Assembly (NCBI RefSeq): GCF_044458865.1
Contig: NZ_JBITIH010000018.1
Span: 103,159 to 167,158 of the forward strand
Direction: 5' to 3'
Length of the DNA: 64,000 nt
Source of the DNA: Micromonospora_G sp044458865
GTDB taxonomy: Bacteria; Actinomycetota; Actinomycetes; Mycobacteriales; Micromonosporaceae
The notes below the pieces were generated by a model. The model did not search any database. It was not told the origin of the DNA and worked only from the letters and a program-made list of their open reading frames with translations. The translations under genes and the position numbers were made by a program. Each line of letters begins with the position of its first letter. Within the stretch, counting starts at the first letter, position 1. This document shows positions 1 to 8,027 of the stretch, in pieces.

Positions 1-1145
1 CGGTCGCCGAGCATCTCGTACAGGTGCGCGCGGGCCGCGAAGAGGCGGTGGTTTCCCGACATGCGCGGGTCGCTGTCGAGCGCCGCGAGCGCGTCGAGGC
101 CGGCGGCCGGGCCGTGCACCATCGCGGTGGCAACGGCCCGGTTGAGGGAGACGACGGGGCTGGCGGAGTGCTGTTCCAACACCCCGTACAGGGCGAGGAT
201 CTGTGGCCAGTCGGTCTCCTCGGCGGTCGGGGCCTCGTCGTGCAGGGCCGCGATGGCGGCCTGGATCTGGTACGGGCCGACCGGGCCGACCGGCAGCGTC
301 CTGGTGATCAGGTCCACCCCCTCGGCGATGGCCGCCGCGTCCCAACGGCTGCGATCCTGCTCGGCCAGGGAGATCAGCTCGCCGTCCGGCCCGGTACGTG
401 CCGGGCTGCGGGCCTCGGTGAGGATCATCAACGCGAGTAACCCGGCGACCTCGCTGTCACCGGGGAGCAGGGCGTGCGCGGCCCGAGCCAACCGGATCGC
501 CTCACCGGACAGCTCGACCCGTCGCAGCGCGGGACCGCCGCTGCTGGTGTGCCCCTCGTTGAAGATCAGGTAGAGGACGTGCAGCACCGCGTCGAGCCGA
601 CCGGACCGATCGTTCGCCTCCGGCATCCGGAACGGAATCCCGGAGGTCTTGATGCGCTGTTTGGCCCGACTGATCCGCTGCGCCATCGTCGCCTCCGGCA
701 CCATGAAGGCACGGGCGATCTCGGCCGTGGTCAGACCACCGACGGCGCGCAGGGTCAGCGAGATCGCCGAAGCCGGCGAGAGCGCGGGATGGCAGCAGAG
801 GAAGAGCAGGACCAGCGTGTCGTCCCGGTCCGCCGCCACGTCGAGATCGGCGGCCGGGGCGGACCGCAGGTCGTCGGGCTCGCGTCGGGCCGCGAGATCC
901 TCCCGAGCGCGCCGCGCCTGCTCGCTGCGCACCAACTCGATCATCCGGCGGTAACCGACCTGGATCAGCCAACCTCGCGGGTTGTCCGGCAGACCCTCCC
1001 TCGGCCACTGGGTCGCCGCAGCCAACAGTGCCTCCTGCACCGCGTCCTCTGCGGTGGCAAAATCGCCGAACCGGCGGGTGAGTACGCCGACGACCTGCGG
1101 CGCCAGCTCGCGCAGCAGGTCCTCGACGTGTCGAATATCGTTCAG
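1..1145 (-). CDS. ECF42-type RNA polymerase sigma factor (C-terminus beyond window)
   Basis: Reads as an extracytoplasmic-function sigma factor with a long C-terminal extension, the ECF42 layout. Region 2 is visible near the N-terminus (LRELAPQVVGVL, then AEDAVQEALLAA and the NPRGWL motif). Region 4 follows (LTLRAVGGLTTAEIARAF, then MAQRISRAKQRI). The extension has the family's FNEGH and SLNRAVA-type stretches and TPR-like helices up to the window edge. ECF42 factors are characteristically encoded beside DGPF proteins, as here, and are known to direct transcription of such genes. The start is uncertain: the conserved N-terminus begins about eight residues before LLREL, but the only start-like codon there is CTG at 1143-1145, ten bases after a GGAG. 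No ATG, GTG or TTG lies in frame within the upstream repeat array. Confidence 0.9.
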   Translation of the reverse strand, partial: MNDIRHVEDLLRELAPQVVGVLTRRFGDFATAEDAVQEALLAAATQWPREGLPDNPRGWLIQVGYRRMIELVRSEQARRAREDLAARREPDDLRSAPAADLDVAADRDDTLVLLFLCCHPALSPASAISLTLRAVGGLTTAEIARAFMVPEATMAQRISRAKQRIKTSGIPFRMPEANDRSGRLDAVLHVLYLIFNEGHTSSGGPALRRVELSGEAIRLARAAHALLPGDSEVAGLLALMILTEARSPARTGPDGELISLAEQDRSRWDAAAIAEGVDLITRTLPVGPVGPYQIQAAIAALHDEAPTAEETDWPQILALYGVLEQHSASPVVSLNRAVATAMVHGPAAGLDALAALDSDPRMSGNHRLFAARAHLYEMLGD

Positions 1146-1149
1146 GTGA

Positions 1150-1257
1150 TCACATCTCCTGGCGCGGTCACATTTCCTGGCGCGGTCACATCTCCTGGCG
1201 CCGTCACATCTCCTGGCGCCGTCACATTTCCTGGCGCGGTCACATCTCCTGCGGCGG
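1150..1257. repeat. 18-bp tandem array between DGPF gene and sigma gene
   Basis: Five complete 18-bp units (tcacatctcctggcgcgg type, starting at 1150, 1168, 1186, 1204 and 1222) are followed by a sixth partial unit at 1240-1257. That last unit is the 3' end and stop codon of the DGPF gene. Units differ by single substitutions (t/c in the middle, g/c near the end). On the transcribed minus strand each unit reads AGGAGATGTGA or AGGAAATGTGA, so it carries a Shine-Dalgarno-like core and an ATG immediately followed by a stop. The array looks like repeated duplication of the gene end. Confidence 0.9.
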
Positions 1258-1641
1258 CGCGGACATGATCGGCCGTACCTCGATCGGCATGTTCAACGGG
1301 TGACCACCGGGGCCGGGCGCGGTCGACAGGTGCGCGGCGATCTCGACCGCCCGGTCGGAGGTCTCGCAGTCGACGATCCAGTAGCCGGCGAGGAACTCCT
1401 TCGTCTCGGCGAAGGGCCCCTCGGTGACGACGGGCGCCCCGCCGACGCCCGCCCGTACGATCCTGGCCTGGTCCGCGCCGGCCAGGCCCTGCCCGTCGAC
1501 CATCTCCCCGTTGGCGGCGAGCTTGGCGTTCGAGTCCCGCATGAACCCGATGTGCGCCTGGATCTCCTCCGGGGTCCAGGTGTCGATCGACGGGAAGTCG
1601 GCCGTCGCGGCACTGAACTGCATCAGCAACATGTACTTCAC
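1240..1641 (-). CDS. DGPF/YCII-domain protein
   Basis: A 133-residue protein of the YCII-related/DGPF family: it starts KYMLLMQFSA and contains TEGPFAETKEFLAGYWIVD, the conserved core of this family, with a dimeric ferredoxin-like fold expected. The GTG at 1639-1641 is chosen because GAGGAG lies just upstream and the family begins at this point; an upstream ATG at 1683 would add 14 residues that do not fit the family. It lies directly upstream of an ECF42 sigma factor in the same orientation, the usual partnership. Biochemical function of DGPF proteins is not settled. A role as sensor or target of the sigma factor is inference. Confidence 0.88.
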   Translation of the reverse strand: MKYMLLMQFSAATADFPSIDTWTPEEIQAHIGFMRDSNAKLAANGEMVDGQGLAGADQARIVRAGVGGAPVVTEGPFAETKEFLAGYWIVDCETSDRAVEIAAHLSTAPGPGGHPLNMPIEVRPIMSAPPQEM

Positions 1642-1755
1642 GTTCTGCTCCTCGCAACCCGCGCCCATCACCGGCGCTCTCATGGTCAGGTAGAAGCAGG
1701 CGCCGTCTTCTCGACATCCTCGTACAGAATCTTCAAGATTTTTCCCCGGGCGATG

Positions 1756-1808
1756 TTAGGAGGGGGCCCTTCCTATACCGAAAGCGATAACAAGGGGCCC
1801 TTCCTTAC
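1756..1808. repeat. Dispersed palindromic element, copy A
   Basis: Imperfect inverted repeat with GGGGGCCC and GGGGCCC cores flanking tataccgaaagcgata. It lies at the 3' end of the xanthine dehydrogenase gene, and the tta at 1805-1807 within it forms that gene's TAA stop. Nearly identical in plan to copy C (15713-15765) and related to copy B (10357-10408). It could fold as a hairpin and act as a terminator. A REP-like non-autonomous element is the alternative. Confidence 0.85.
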
Positions 1809-4096
1809 ATCAGGTGGTGGGGGCGGATGGGGATGGTACGGAGGGGGCGGTTGGTGGCGGCGCGGATGGCGGCGACGACGGCGGGCGTGGACGAGATGGT
1901 CGGCGGCTCCCCCACCCCACGCAGCCCGTACGGCGCGTGCGGGTCGGCCAACTCCAGCACGTCGACCGGCATCGGGGGCGAGTCGAGGATGGTCGGGATC
2001 AGATAGTCGGTGAAGGACGGGTTACGGATCAGACCGTCCACCACCTGGATCTCCTCCATCACCGCAAGCCCCAGCCCCTGGATGGTGCCGCCGTGGATCT
2101 GCCCGAGCACCGCCTGCGGGTTGACCGCCCTGCCGACGTCCTGCGCGGCGGCGATCTCGACCACGCGTACCAGGCCGAGTTCGGTGTCCACGTCGACCGT
2201 GGCCCGGTGGGCGGCGAAGGCGTACTGCACGTGGGCGTCGCCCTGGCCGGTGTGTGGGTCGAGCGGATGGGTCGGCCGGTGCCGCCACTCGACGGTCTCG
2301 TCCAACGGCTCGTCGCCGACGACGTCGGCCAGGTCGGCGACGACCACCCCGGCCTCGGTGACGATCCGGCCGTCGTGCAGCCGTAGCTCGGCCCCGGCTG
2401 CCAGGTCGGCCCCGGCTGCCAGGTCGGCCGCGGCTACCAGGTCGGCGGCGCGGGCCAGCAGCTTCGCCCGTACCGCCTGGCAGGCGGCGCGGACCGCGCC
2501 GCCGGTCATGTACGTCTGCCGGGACGCCGACGACGACCCGGCGCTGCCGACGGAGGTGTCGGCGGTGGCGACGGTGACCCGGGGTACGCCGAGTTCGGTC
2601 CGGGCGATCTGCGCCTGCACGGTGACCAGCCCCTGGCCGACCTCGGCGGCGGCGGTGTGCACCAGCACCGCCGGCGTGCCGTTGATCAGTTCCAGTCGGA
2701 CCCGGGCGGTGGCGTAGTCGTCGAAGCCCTCGGAGAAACAGACGTTCTTGATTCCGATGGCGTAGCCGACGCCCCGGACCACACCCTCGCCCCGGGTGGT
2801 GTTGGCGACCCCGCCCGGTCGTTCACGCGGGTCGGCGGCGGCCGGTGGCGGCGGCGGGCGGTCCCGGACCAGGGCGAGCAGCCGGGCCACCGGTGCCGGC
2901 CCGTCGACGAGTTGCCCGGTCGGCATGGTCGCCCCCTCGACCAGGGCGTTTCGGGTACGCAGTTCGACCGGGTCGAGACCGCACGCGGCGGCGAGGGAGT
3001 CCATCTGCGACTCGTACGCGAAGCACGCCTGGACGGCGCCGAAGCCGCGCATCGCCCCGCACGGCGGGTTGTTGGTCCACACCCCGTACGCGTCCATGGT
3101 CACGTTCGGCACCTGGTAGGGGCCGATGCCAAGGGTGGCCGCGTTCGCCACCACCGCCGGGGTGCTGGAGGTGTACGCGCCCCCGTCGAGCAGAATCCGG
3201 GCCCGGACGTAGACGAGCCGACCGTCGCGGGTGGCGCCGTGTTCGTACCGGAGGGTCGCCGGGTGTCGGTGCACGTGGCCGAAGAACGACTCCTCGCGGG
3301 AGTAGACCATCTTCACCGGCCGGCGGGTACGCAACGCCAACATGCTCGCGTGCACCTGCATGGAAAGGTCCTCGCGGGCGCCGAAGGCGCCACCGACCCC
3401 GGCCAGGTGCAGCCGTACCAGCTCCGGTGCGAGGCCCAGGGCGGCGGCAACCTGCGCCTGGTCGACGTGCAGCCACTGGGTGGCGATGTAGAGGTCGACG
3501 CCGCCGTCCTCGGCCGGCACGGCGAGCCCCGACTCCGGGCCGAGAAACGCCTGGTCCTGCATGCCGACCCGGTACTCACCGGTGACCACCACCTCGGCCG
3601 TCGCCACCGGGTCACCCCGGCGCACCGGCACGTGGCGTACCAGGTGGCCGGCGGTGAGCGCCGCCTCCGCGTCGACGACCGGGTCGAGCACCTCGTAGTC
3701 GACCACGATCCGGGCCACCGCCCGCCGGGCCGTCTCCGGGTGGTCGGCGGCGACGATGGCGATCGCCTCGCCCTGGTAACGCACCTCGTCCCAGGCCAGC
3801 ACCGGCTGGTCGGCCACGTCCAGGCCGTAGCACTTCGCCCCGGGCACGTCGTCCGAGGTGAGCACGGCGTGCACCCCGGGCAACGCCAGCGCCGCGCTGA
3901 GGTCGAGGCCACGCAGCCGAGCCCGGGGGTACGGGCTGCGCAGGGTGGCGCCCCAGAGCATGTCGTCGGCCCAGAGGTCGGAGGAGAAGGCGAACTCCCC
4001 GGTCACCTTCAACCGCCCGTCCGGCCGGCGCGGGCTCTGCCCGACGCCCCCGTCGACCACGGTGGACACCGTGGGGATGTCGGTCGCTCGGCTCAT
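1805..4096 (-). CDS. pucD: Xanthine dehydrogenase, molybdenum-binding subunit
   Basis: 763 residues, the full length of the large subunit that hydroxylates hypoxanthine and xanthine to urate at the molybdenum cofactor. The N-terminal a/b hammerhead domain (about 20-130, GEFAFSSDLWADDMLWGATL) precedes the cofactor domains. Cofactor-contacting stretches are visible: GGAFGAREDLSMQ, MRGFGAVQACFAYE (the family's RGFG loop), GSSSASRQTYMTGGA and near the C-terminus RGVGEPP, whose Glu is the catalytic base in this family. An 18-bp internal tandem repeat near 2395-2455 encodes an Ala/Asp/Leu-rich tract. The start overlaps the upstream deaminase stop by four bases (ATGA), indicating coupled translation at the end of the operon. 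Confidence 0.95.
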   Translation of the reverse strand: MSRATDIPTVSTVVDGGVGQSPRRPDGRLKVTGEFAFSSDLWADDMLWGATLRSPYPRARLRGLDLSAALALPGVHAVLTSDDVPGAKCYGLDVADQPVLAWDEVRYQGEAIAIVAADHPETARRAVARIVVDYEVLDPVVDAEAALTAGHLVRHVPVRRGDPVATAEVVVTGEYRVGMQDQAFLGPESGLAVPAEDGGVDLYIATQWLHVDQAQVAAALGLAPELVRLHLAGVGGAFGAREDLSMQVHASMLALRTRRPVKMVYSREESFFGHVHRHPATLRYEHGATRDGRLVYVRARILLDGGAYTSSTPAVVANAATLGIGPYQVPNVTMDAYGVWTNNPPCGAMRGFGAVQACFAYESQMDSLAAACGLDPVELRTRNALVEGATMPTGQLVDGPAPVARLLALVRDRPPPPPAAADPRERPGGVANTTRGEGVVRGVGYAIGIKNVCFSEGFDDYATARVRLELINGTPAVLVHTAAAEVGQGLVTVQAQIARTELGVPRVTVATADTSVGSAGSSSASRQTYMTGGAVRAACQAVRAKLLARAADLVAAADLAAGADLAAGAELRLHDGRIVTEAGVVVADLADVVGDEPLDETVEWRHRPTHPLDPHTGQGDAHVQYAFAAHRATVDVDTELGLVRVVEIAAAQDVGRAVNPQAVLGQIHGGTIQGLGLAVMEEIQVVDGLIRNPSFTDYLIPTILDSPPMPVDVLELADPHAPYGLRGVGEPPTISSTPAVVAAIRAATNRPLRTIPIRPHHLM

Positions 4097-5448
4097 GCGC
4101 GTGCCTTCCGGATCAGGGTCCGGTGCGCCCGTCGGGTACGCCGTACCAGGTCGCGTTCGTCGGCGGTACGCAGCTCACCCCGTTCGACCACCGGTGCTCC
4201 CCCGACCAGCAGCAGTTCCAGCGGGGCGGGCGGGCCGAGCACCAGCGCGGCGACCGGATCCTCGATGCCGGTGTGGCCGAGCCCGTCGAGCCGCCACAGG
4301 GCGAGGTCGGCGAGCTTGCCGGGCTCGATCGAACCGATCTCACCGGCCCGGCCGAGGCAGCGGGCACCGCCGATGGTGCCGAGCGCGAGGGCCTGCCGGG
4401 CGGTGAGCGCCGCCGGGCCGCCCCGGAGCCGGGCGGCGTAGAGCGCCTGGCGGAGTTCGGCGTCGAGCTGGTTCGTCTCCTGCGAGGCCGGCCCGTCGAC
4501 CCCGAGTCCGACCGGGACACCGGCGTCGAGCAGGTCCCGGACCCGGGCGGTGCCGGCCCCGAGCCGGGCATTCGAGCTGGGACAGTGCGCCACCGACGTG
4601 CCGGTCGCGGCGAGCCGGGCCACCGCCCGGTCGTCGAGGTGGACGGCGTGCGCCAGCCAGACGTCGTCGCCGAGCCAGCCGAGCCGTTCGGCGTACTCGA
4701 CCGGGGTGCAGCCGTACGTCTCGCGGCAGTAGTGCTCCTCGTCGATCGTCTCGGCGAGGTGGGTGTGGAGCCGTACCCCCCGACGCCGGGCCAGGGCGGC
4801 GGCCTCGGTCATCAGTTTCGGGCTGACCGAGAAGGGCGAGCAGGGTGCGACCGCGATCCGGAGCATGGCGTTGTCGGCCGGATCGTGAAAGCGGTCGATC
4901 GCCTCCTCGGTGGCGGCCAGCGCCGCCTCGGTCTCCTCGACGATCTCGTCCGGTGGCAGGCCACCGGCGGAACGGCCGAGGTCCATCGAGCCACGGGTGG
5001 GGTGGAACCGCAGCCCGATCTCGGCCGCCGCCGCCACCTGCGCGGCCATCAGGTCGCCCGCGCCCCGGGGATGGACGTAGAGGTGGTCGGTGCTGGTGGT
5101 GCAGCCGGAGCGGGCGAGCCAACCGAGTCCGGCGGCGGTGGTCGCGGCGACCACGTCGGCGTCCAGCCCGGCCCAGACCGGGTAGAGCGCGCGGAGCCAG
5201 CCGAAAAGTTCCTCCTCCTGGGCGAGTCCCCGGGTCGCCCACTGGTAGAGGTGGTGGTGGGTGTTGACCAGACCGGGCGTGACCAGGCATCCGGTGCCGT
5301 CGACCCGGCGTACGGGGCGGTGGTGGCGGCCGGCGTGACCGGGGCCGACGGCGACGATCCGCCCCTGGTCGACGACGACGTGTCCGTCGCGGTACTCGGT
5401 CGAGTCGGCGTCGACGGTGGCCACCGCGCAACCCTCAATGATGATCAT
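4093..5448 (-). CDS. 8-oxoguanine deaminase / guanine deaminase-type amidohydrolase
   Basis: 451-residue amidohydrolase-superfamily deaminase (COG0402 type). Metal-binding motifs appear in order: NTHHHLYQ, HTHLAET, a later LAHAVHLDD histidine and GLGVDGPAS for the active-site Asp. Full-length with the composite beta-sandwich ends (IIEGCAVATVDAD and IEPGKLADLALW). Closest recognisable group is the 8-oxoguanine deaminases, but the position between xanthine dehydrogenase subunits suggests it may supply xanthine from guanine. The ATG at 5446-5448 overlaps the end of the iron-sulfur subunit by 14 bases and matches the family N-terminus. Substrate is inferred, not shown. Confidence 0.85.
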   Translation of the reverse strand: MIIIEGCAVATVDADSTEYRDGHVVVDQGRIVAVGPGHAGRHHRPVRRVDGTGCLVTPGLVNTHHHLYQWATRGLAQEEELFGWLRALYPVWAGLDADVVAATTAAGLGWLARSGCTTSTDHLYVHPRGAGDLMAAQVAAAAEIGLRFHPTRGSMDLGRSAGGLPPDEIVEETEAALAATEEAIDRFHDPADNAMLRIAVAPCSPFSVSPKLMTEAAALARRRGVRLHTHLAETIDEEHYCRETYGCTPVEYAERLGWLGDDVWLAHAVHLDDRAVARLAATGTSVAHCPSSNARLGAGTARVRDLLDAGVPVGLGVDGPASQETNQLDAELRQALYAARLRGGPAALTARQALALGTIGGARCLGRAGEIGSIEPGKLADLALWRLDGLGHTGIEDPVAALVLGPPAPLELLLVGGAPVVERGELRTADERDLVRRTRRAHRTLIRKARA

Positions 5449-5941
5449 CGTGACCGTCCGGTTCGCTGGGCGTCGACACGGGCGTGGCGGCGGCGAGCCG
5501 TACGGCCGCCATGATGTGCTCGTAACCGGTGCACCGGCACAGGTTGCCGGCCAACGCCTCCCGGATGTCCTGGTCAACCGGGGCCGGGTCGCGGGCGAGC
5601 AGGTCGTGCACCGCCACCATCAGACCCGGCGTGCAGAACCCGCACTGGACGGCGCCGGCCGCGACAAAGGCGCGCTGGACCCGGTCGAGCGTGCCGTCCG
5701 GTCCGGTCAGGCCCTCCACCGTACGCACCTCGCGATCCTGCGCCTGTCCCGCCGCGACCAGGCACGCGCAGACCGGCACACCGTCCAGATAGACCGTGCA
5801 GGATCCACATTCGCCCTGTTCACAAGCGTTCTTGGCACCGGCGAGACCGAGTCGTTCACGGAGCAGGTAGAGCAGGCTCTCGCCGGCCCAGACGTCGTCG
5901 GCGGTGCGCGGCTCACCGTTGACCCGGCAGGTGACCCTCAT
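5435..5941 (-). CDS. pucE: Xanthine dehydrogenase, 2Fe-2S subunit
   Basis: 168-residue small subunit carrying two [2Fe-2S] clusters that pass electrons from molybdenum to FAD. All cluster cysteines are present: CEQGECGSC with a further Cys in the PVCACL segment (plant-ferredoxin-type cluster), then QCGFCTPG and GNLCRCTGY (second, helical cluster). Length is normal for the family. Its start overlaps the FAD-subunit stop by four bases (ATGA), as expected for stoichiometric synthesis of complex partners. Confidence 0.95.
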   Translation of the reverse strand: MRVTCRVNGEPRTADDVWAGESLLYLLRERLGLAGAKNACEQGECGSCTVYLDGVPVCACLVAAGQAQDREVRTVEGLTGPDGTLDRVQRAFVAAGAVQCGFCTPGLMVAVHDLLARDPAPVDQDIREALAGNLCRCTGYEHIMAAVRLAAATPVSTPSEPDGHDDHH

Positions 5942-6801
5942 CGTCGCCCTCCTTCGCGATGCTCCCGCCAGGCCCAGTGCAGGGTGCGACGGGCCAGGAC
6001 GGCGAGCGCGTGCCGGCGGTAGGCGGCAGTGCCGCGTACGTCGTCGATCGGGGTTGCCGCCGCCGCGACCAGGTCACCGAAACGGCGGGAGAGCGACTCC
6101 GGCAGCGCCCCGGCGTCCTCCCAGGACAGTTCGGCGGCGAGCAGTTCCTCGGCCGGTCCGGCGGTCAACGGTGTCGGCCCGGCCGAACCGATGCCGGTGC
6201 CGATCCGCCGGGCCAGCGGCTCCAGGGAGAGGGCGAACGAACAGACGGCGATCACCATCGCGTTGCGGGTGCCGACCTTCGCGAACTGCTGCGGACCCCC
6301 GGCCGGTGGCACCAGGATCGCCGCGATCAGCTCGTCGGGTGCCCGTACGCTCCGCTTCGGCCCGGTGAAGAACTCCGCCACCGGAACCCGGCGGGTGCCG
6401 CGTACGGAGCCGAGTTCGACCAGCGCGCCGCACGCGAGCAGCGGCGGGTGGGCGTCCCCGGCCGGTGAGGCGGAGCCGAGGTTGCCGCCGACGGTGCCCC
6501 GGTTGCGGATCTGCGGTGAGCCGACCGTGCGGGCGGCCAGCGCCAGGCCGGGCAGGCGGGCGCCGAGTTCGGTGATGATCCGCCGGTAGGTGACCCCGGC
6601 GCCCACCCGGATCAGGTCCCCGTCCCCACCCCACTCGGTCAGCTCCGCCACCCGCCCCAGGTCGAGCAGGGCCACCGGCCGTCGGCGGTCGAAGTTCAGC
6701 TCCACCATCACGTCGGTGCCACCGGCGATCGGCAGCGCCTCCGGATACTCCGCCTTGGCGGCCAGTGCCTCGGCCCAGTTCGCCGGCGCCAGGAACTCCA
6801 T
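5938..6801 (-). CDS. pucC: Xanthine dehydrogenase, FAD-binding subunit
   Basis: 287-residue CO dehydrogenase/xanthine dehydrogenase medium subunit. The flavin-binding motif LPIAGGTDVMVELNF lies near residue 25 and the second motif TVGSPQIRNRGTVGGNLGSA near residue 100, followed by SPAGDAHPPLLACGA. The C-terminal domain has the expected FAKVGTRNAMVI. The ATG at 6799-6801 overlaps the uricase stop by one base (TGATG); a longer frame upstream only reads uricase out of frame. Confidence 0.94.
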   Translation of the reverse strand: MEFLAPANWAEALAAKAEYPEALPIAGGTDVMVELNFDRRRPVALLDLGRVAELTEWGGDGDLIRVGAGVTYRRIITELGARLPGLALAARTVGSPQIRNRGTVGGNLGSASPAGDAHPPLLACGALVELGSVRGTRRVPVAEFFTGPKRSVRAPDELIAAILVPPAGGPQQFAKVGTRNAMVIAVCSFALSLEPLARRIGTGIGSAGPTPLTAGPAEELLAAELSWEDAGALPESLSRRFGDLVAAAATPIDDVRGTAAYRRHALAVLARRTLHWAWREHREGGRR

Positions 6802-7682
6802 CACCCCACCCCGTCCCCGGCCCGGGTGACGGTCCCCTCGATCAGCCCGTACGGCCGGTCGGTGGCGACGAAGACCTCGCCCGGGTTCTCCAGCCCGAAC
6901 GGCGCCAGGTCGACCAGCAGGTGGTGCCGGTTCGGCAGGGCGAGCCGTACCTCGGTGACCTCCGGCCGTTCGGCCAGCACCCGGTGCCCCATCGCGTAGA
7001 GGGTCTGCTGCAACGACAGGCTGTACGTCCCGACGAACGCGTCGACCAGCGCGGACCGCACCCCCGCGTACGAGCCGGCCCAGTCGACACCGGTGTCCCG
7101 GTAACGCCACCGCGCGTCGACAGCGGTGGCGAGGATCCGATCGGTGGTCTCCGGCAACGTCGTGTACGGGTCCTTGACGTAGCCGGTGAACTCCGAGTCG
7201 GTGGAGTTGAGCAGCACCAGCCCGGTCAACCCGGCCTCCACCTCGACCAGCCCGGCACCGGAGGCGGAGGCGGCGGCGGACTCGGAATCGGGGGCGACGC
7301 AGGTGGCGGTGGCGGTGCGGACCTCGCCACCGGATCGCTGGAACGAGTGCGGCCCGAGCCGGTCCCAGCCGTACTCCTCGATATGGACCCTGGCCCGGGT
7401 GATCGCCGGCTGGGCGGCGACGAAGTGCCGGGCCAGCAGCAGGGCGAAATCCTCGATCTGGTCGACGCCGTGCGAGCGGGCGAAGGCGTAGACGGTGTTC
7501 TTCTGCGAGTCGGTCGGCAGCACCTGGGCGTTGTCACCGGTCAGGTGGGTCGCGGCGAGGTCACCGGCGAGGGTCACGGTCACGTTGAGATCGCACAGAT
7601 CGTGCCGGCCGCCGTGCCGGAGCACCCGGACCAGGCGTACCTCGGCCTTGCCGTACTGGTTGGCCCCGAGCACGATCGACAT
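6801..7682 (-). CDS. pucL: Urate oxidase (uricase)
   Basis: 293 residues, the normal length for cofactor-free uricase, which oxidises urate to 5-hydroxyisourate. The catalytic Lys (NQYGKAEV, K12) and Thr (LPTDSQKNT, T57) are both visible, as are LLNSTDSEFTGY and LPNRHHLLVDL, conserved substrate-site and tunnel-fold segments. A short Ser/Ala/Gly-rich insertion near residue 135 looks like a linker expansion. It follows HIU hydrolase with a three-base gap and overlaps the next gene by one base, so the order matches the pathway downstream of xanthine dehydrogenase. Confidence 0.96.
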   Translation of the reverse strand: MSIVLGANQYGKAEVRLVRVLRHGGRHDLCDLNVTVTLAGDLAATHLTGDNAQVLPTDSQKNTVYAFARSHGVDQIEDFALLLARHFVAAQPAITRARVHIEEYGWDRLGPHSFQRSGGEVRTATATCVAPDSESAAASASGAGLVEVEAGLTGLVLLNSTDSEFTGYVKDPYTTLPETTDRILATAVDARWRYRDTGVDWAGSYAGVRSALVDAFVGTYSLSLQQTLYAMGHRVLAERPEVTEVRLALPNRHHLLVDLAPFGLENPGEVFVATDRPYGLIEGTVTRAGDGVG

Positions 7683-7685
7683 CGC

Positions 7686-8027
7686 TCAGCTCCCTCGGTA
7701 GGTGGTGTAGGCGTGCCGGCCGATCAGCAGTGGTACGTGGTACCGCTGGTCCGGGTCGGCCAACTGGAAAGCCACGGTGATCTCCGGGAAGAAGGTGTCG
7801 CCGTCGAAGTACGCCTCGACGAAGAAGACGAGCCGGTAGCCGCCGGCCTGGCAGTCGTGCAGCGGAACCCAGTCACACAGCCGTCCGTCGGCGTCGGTAC
7901 GCCCCTGCGCCACCAGTGACCAGCCGCCGGAGTCGTGGCGTTCGAGGCGCACGTGTACACCGGCCGCCGGCACTCCCCGCCCGGTGTCCAGCACATGGGT
8001 GGAGACCCGCGCGAACCGTTCAGTCAT
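7686..8027 (-). CDS. uraH: 5-hydroxyisourate hydrolase (transthyretin-like)
   Basis: 113-residue HIU hydrolase that opens 5-hydroxyisourate to OHCU. The family signature is intact: STHVLDTGRGVPAAGVHV at the N-terminus with the active-site His, a central TDADGRL, and the C-terminal tetrapeptide-type ending YTTYRGS, which marks the enzymes from true transthyretins (YRGS). The ATG at 8025-8027 gives the standard N-terminus and overlaps the end of the decarboxylase gene by eight bases. Confidence 0.95.
   Translation of the reverse strand: MTERFARVSTHVLDTGRGVPAAGVHVRLERHDSGGWSLVAQGRTDADGRLCDWVPLHDCQAGGYRLVFFVEAYFDGDTFFPEITVAFQLADPDQRYHVPLLIGRHAYTTYRGS

Noticed and set aside
1150..1257. Considered as a CRISPR-like array.
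   Set aside because: Units are directly adjacent without spacers, and no cas gene is present; it is a simple tandem repeat.
2657..4441. Long plus-strand open frame opposite the xanthine dehydrogenase gene.
   Set aside because: Antisense shadow caused by high GC; the composition is His/Gly/Arg/Val noise and there is no homology pattern or ribosome site.
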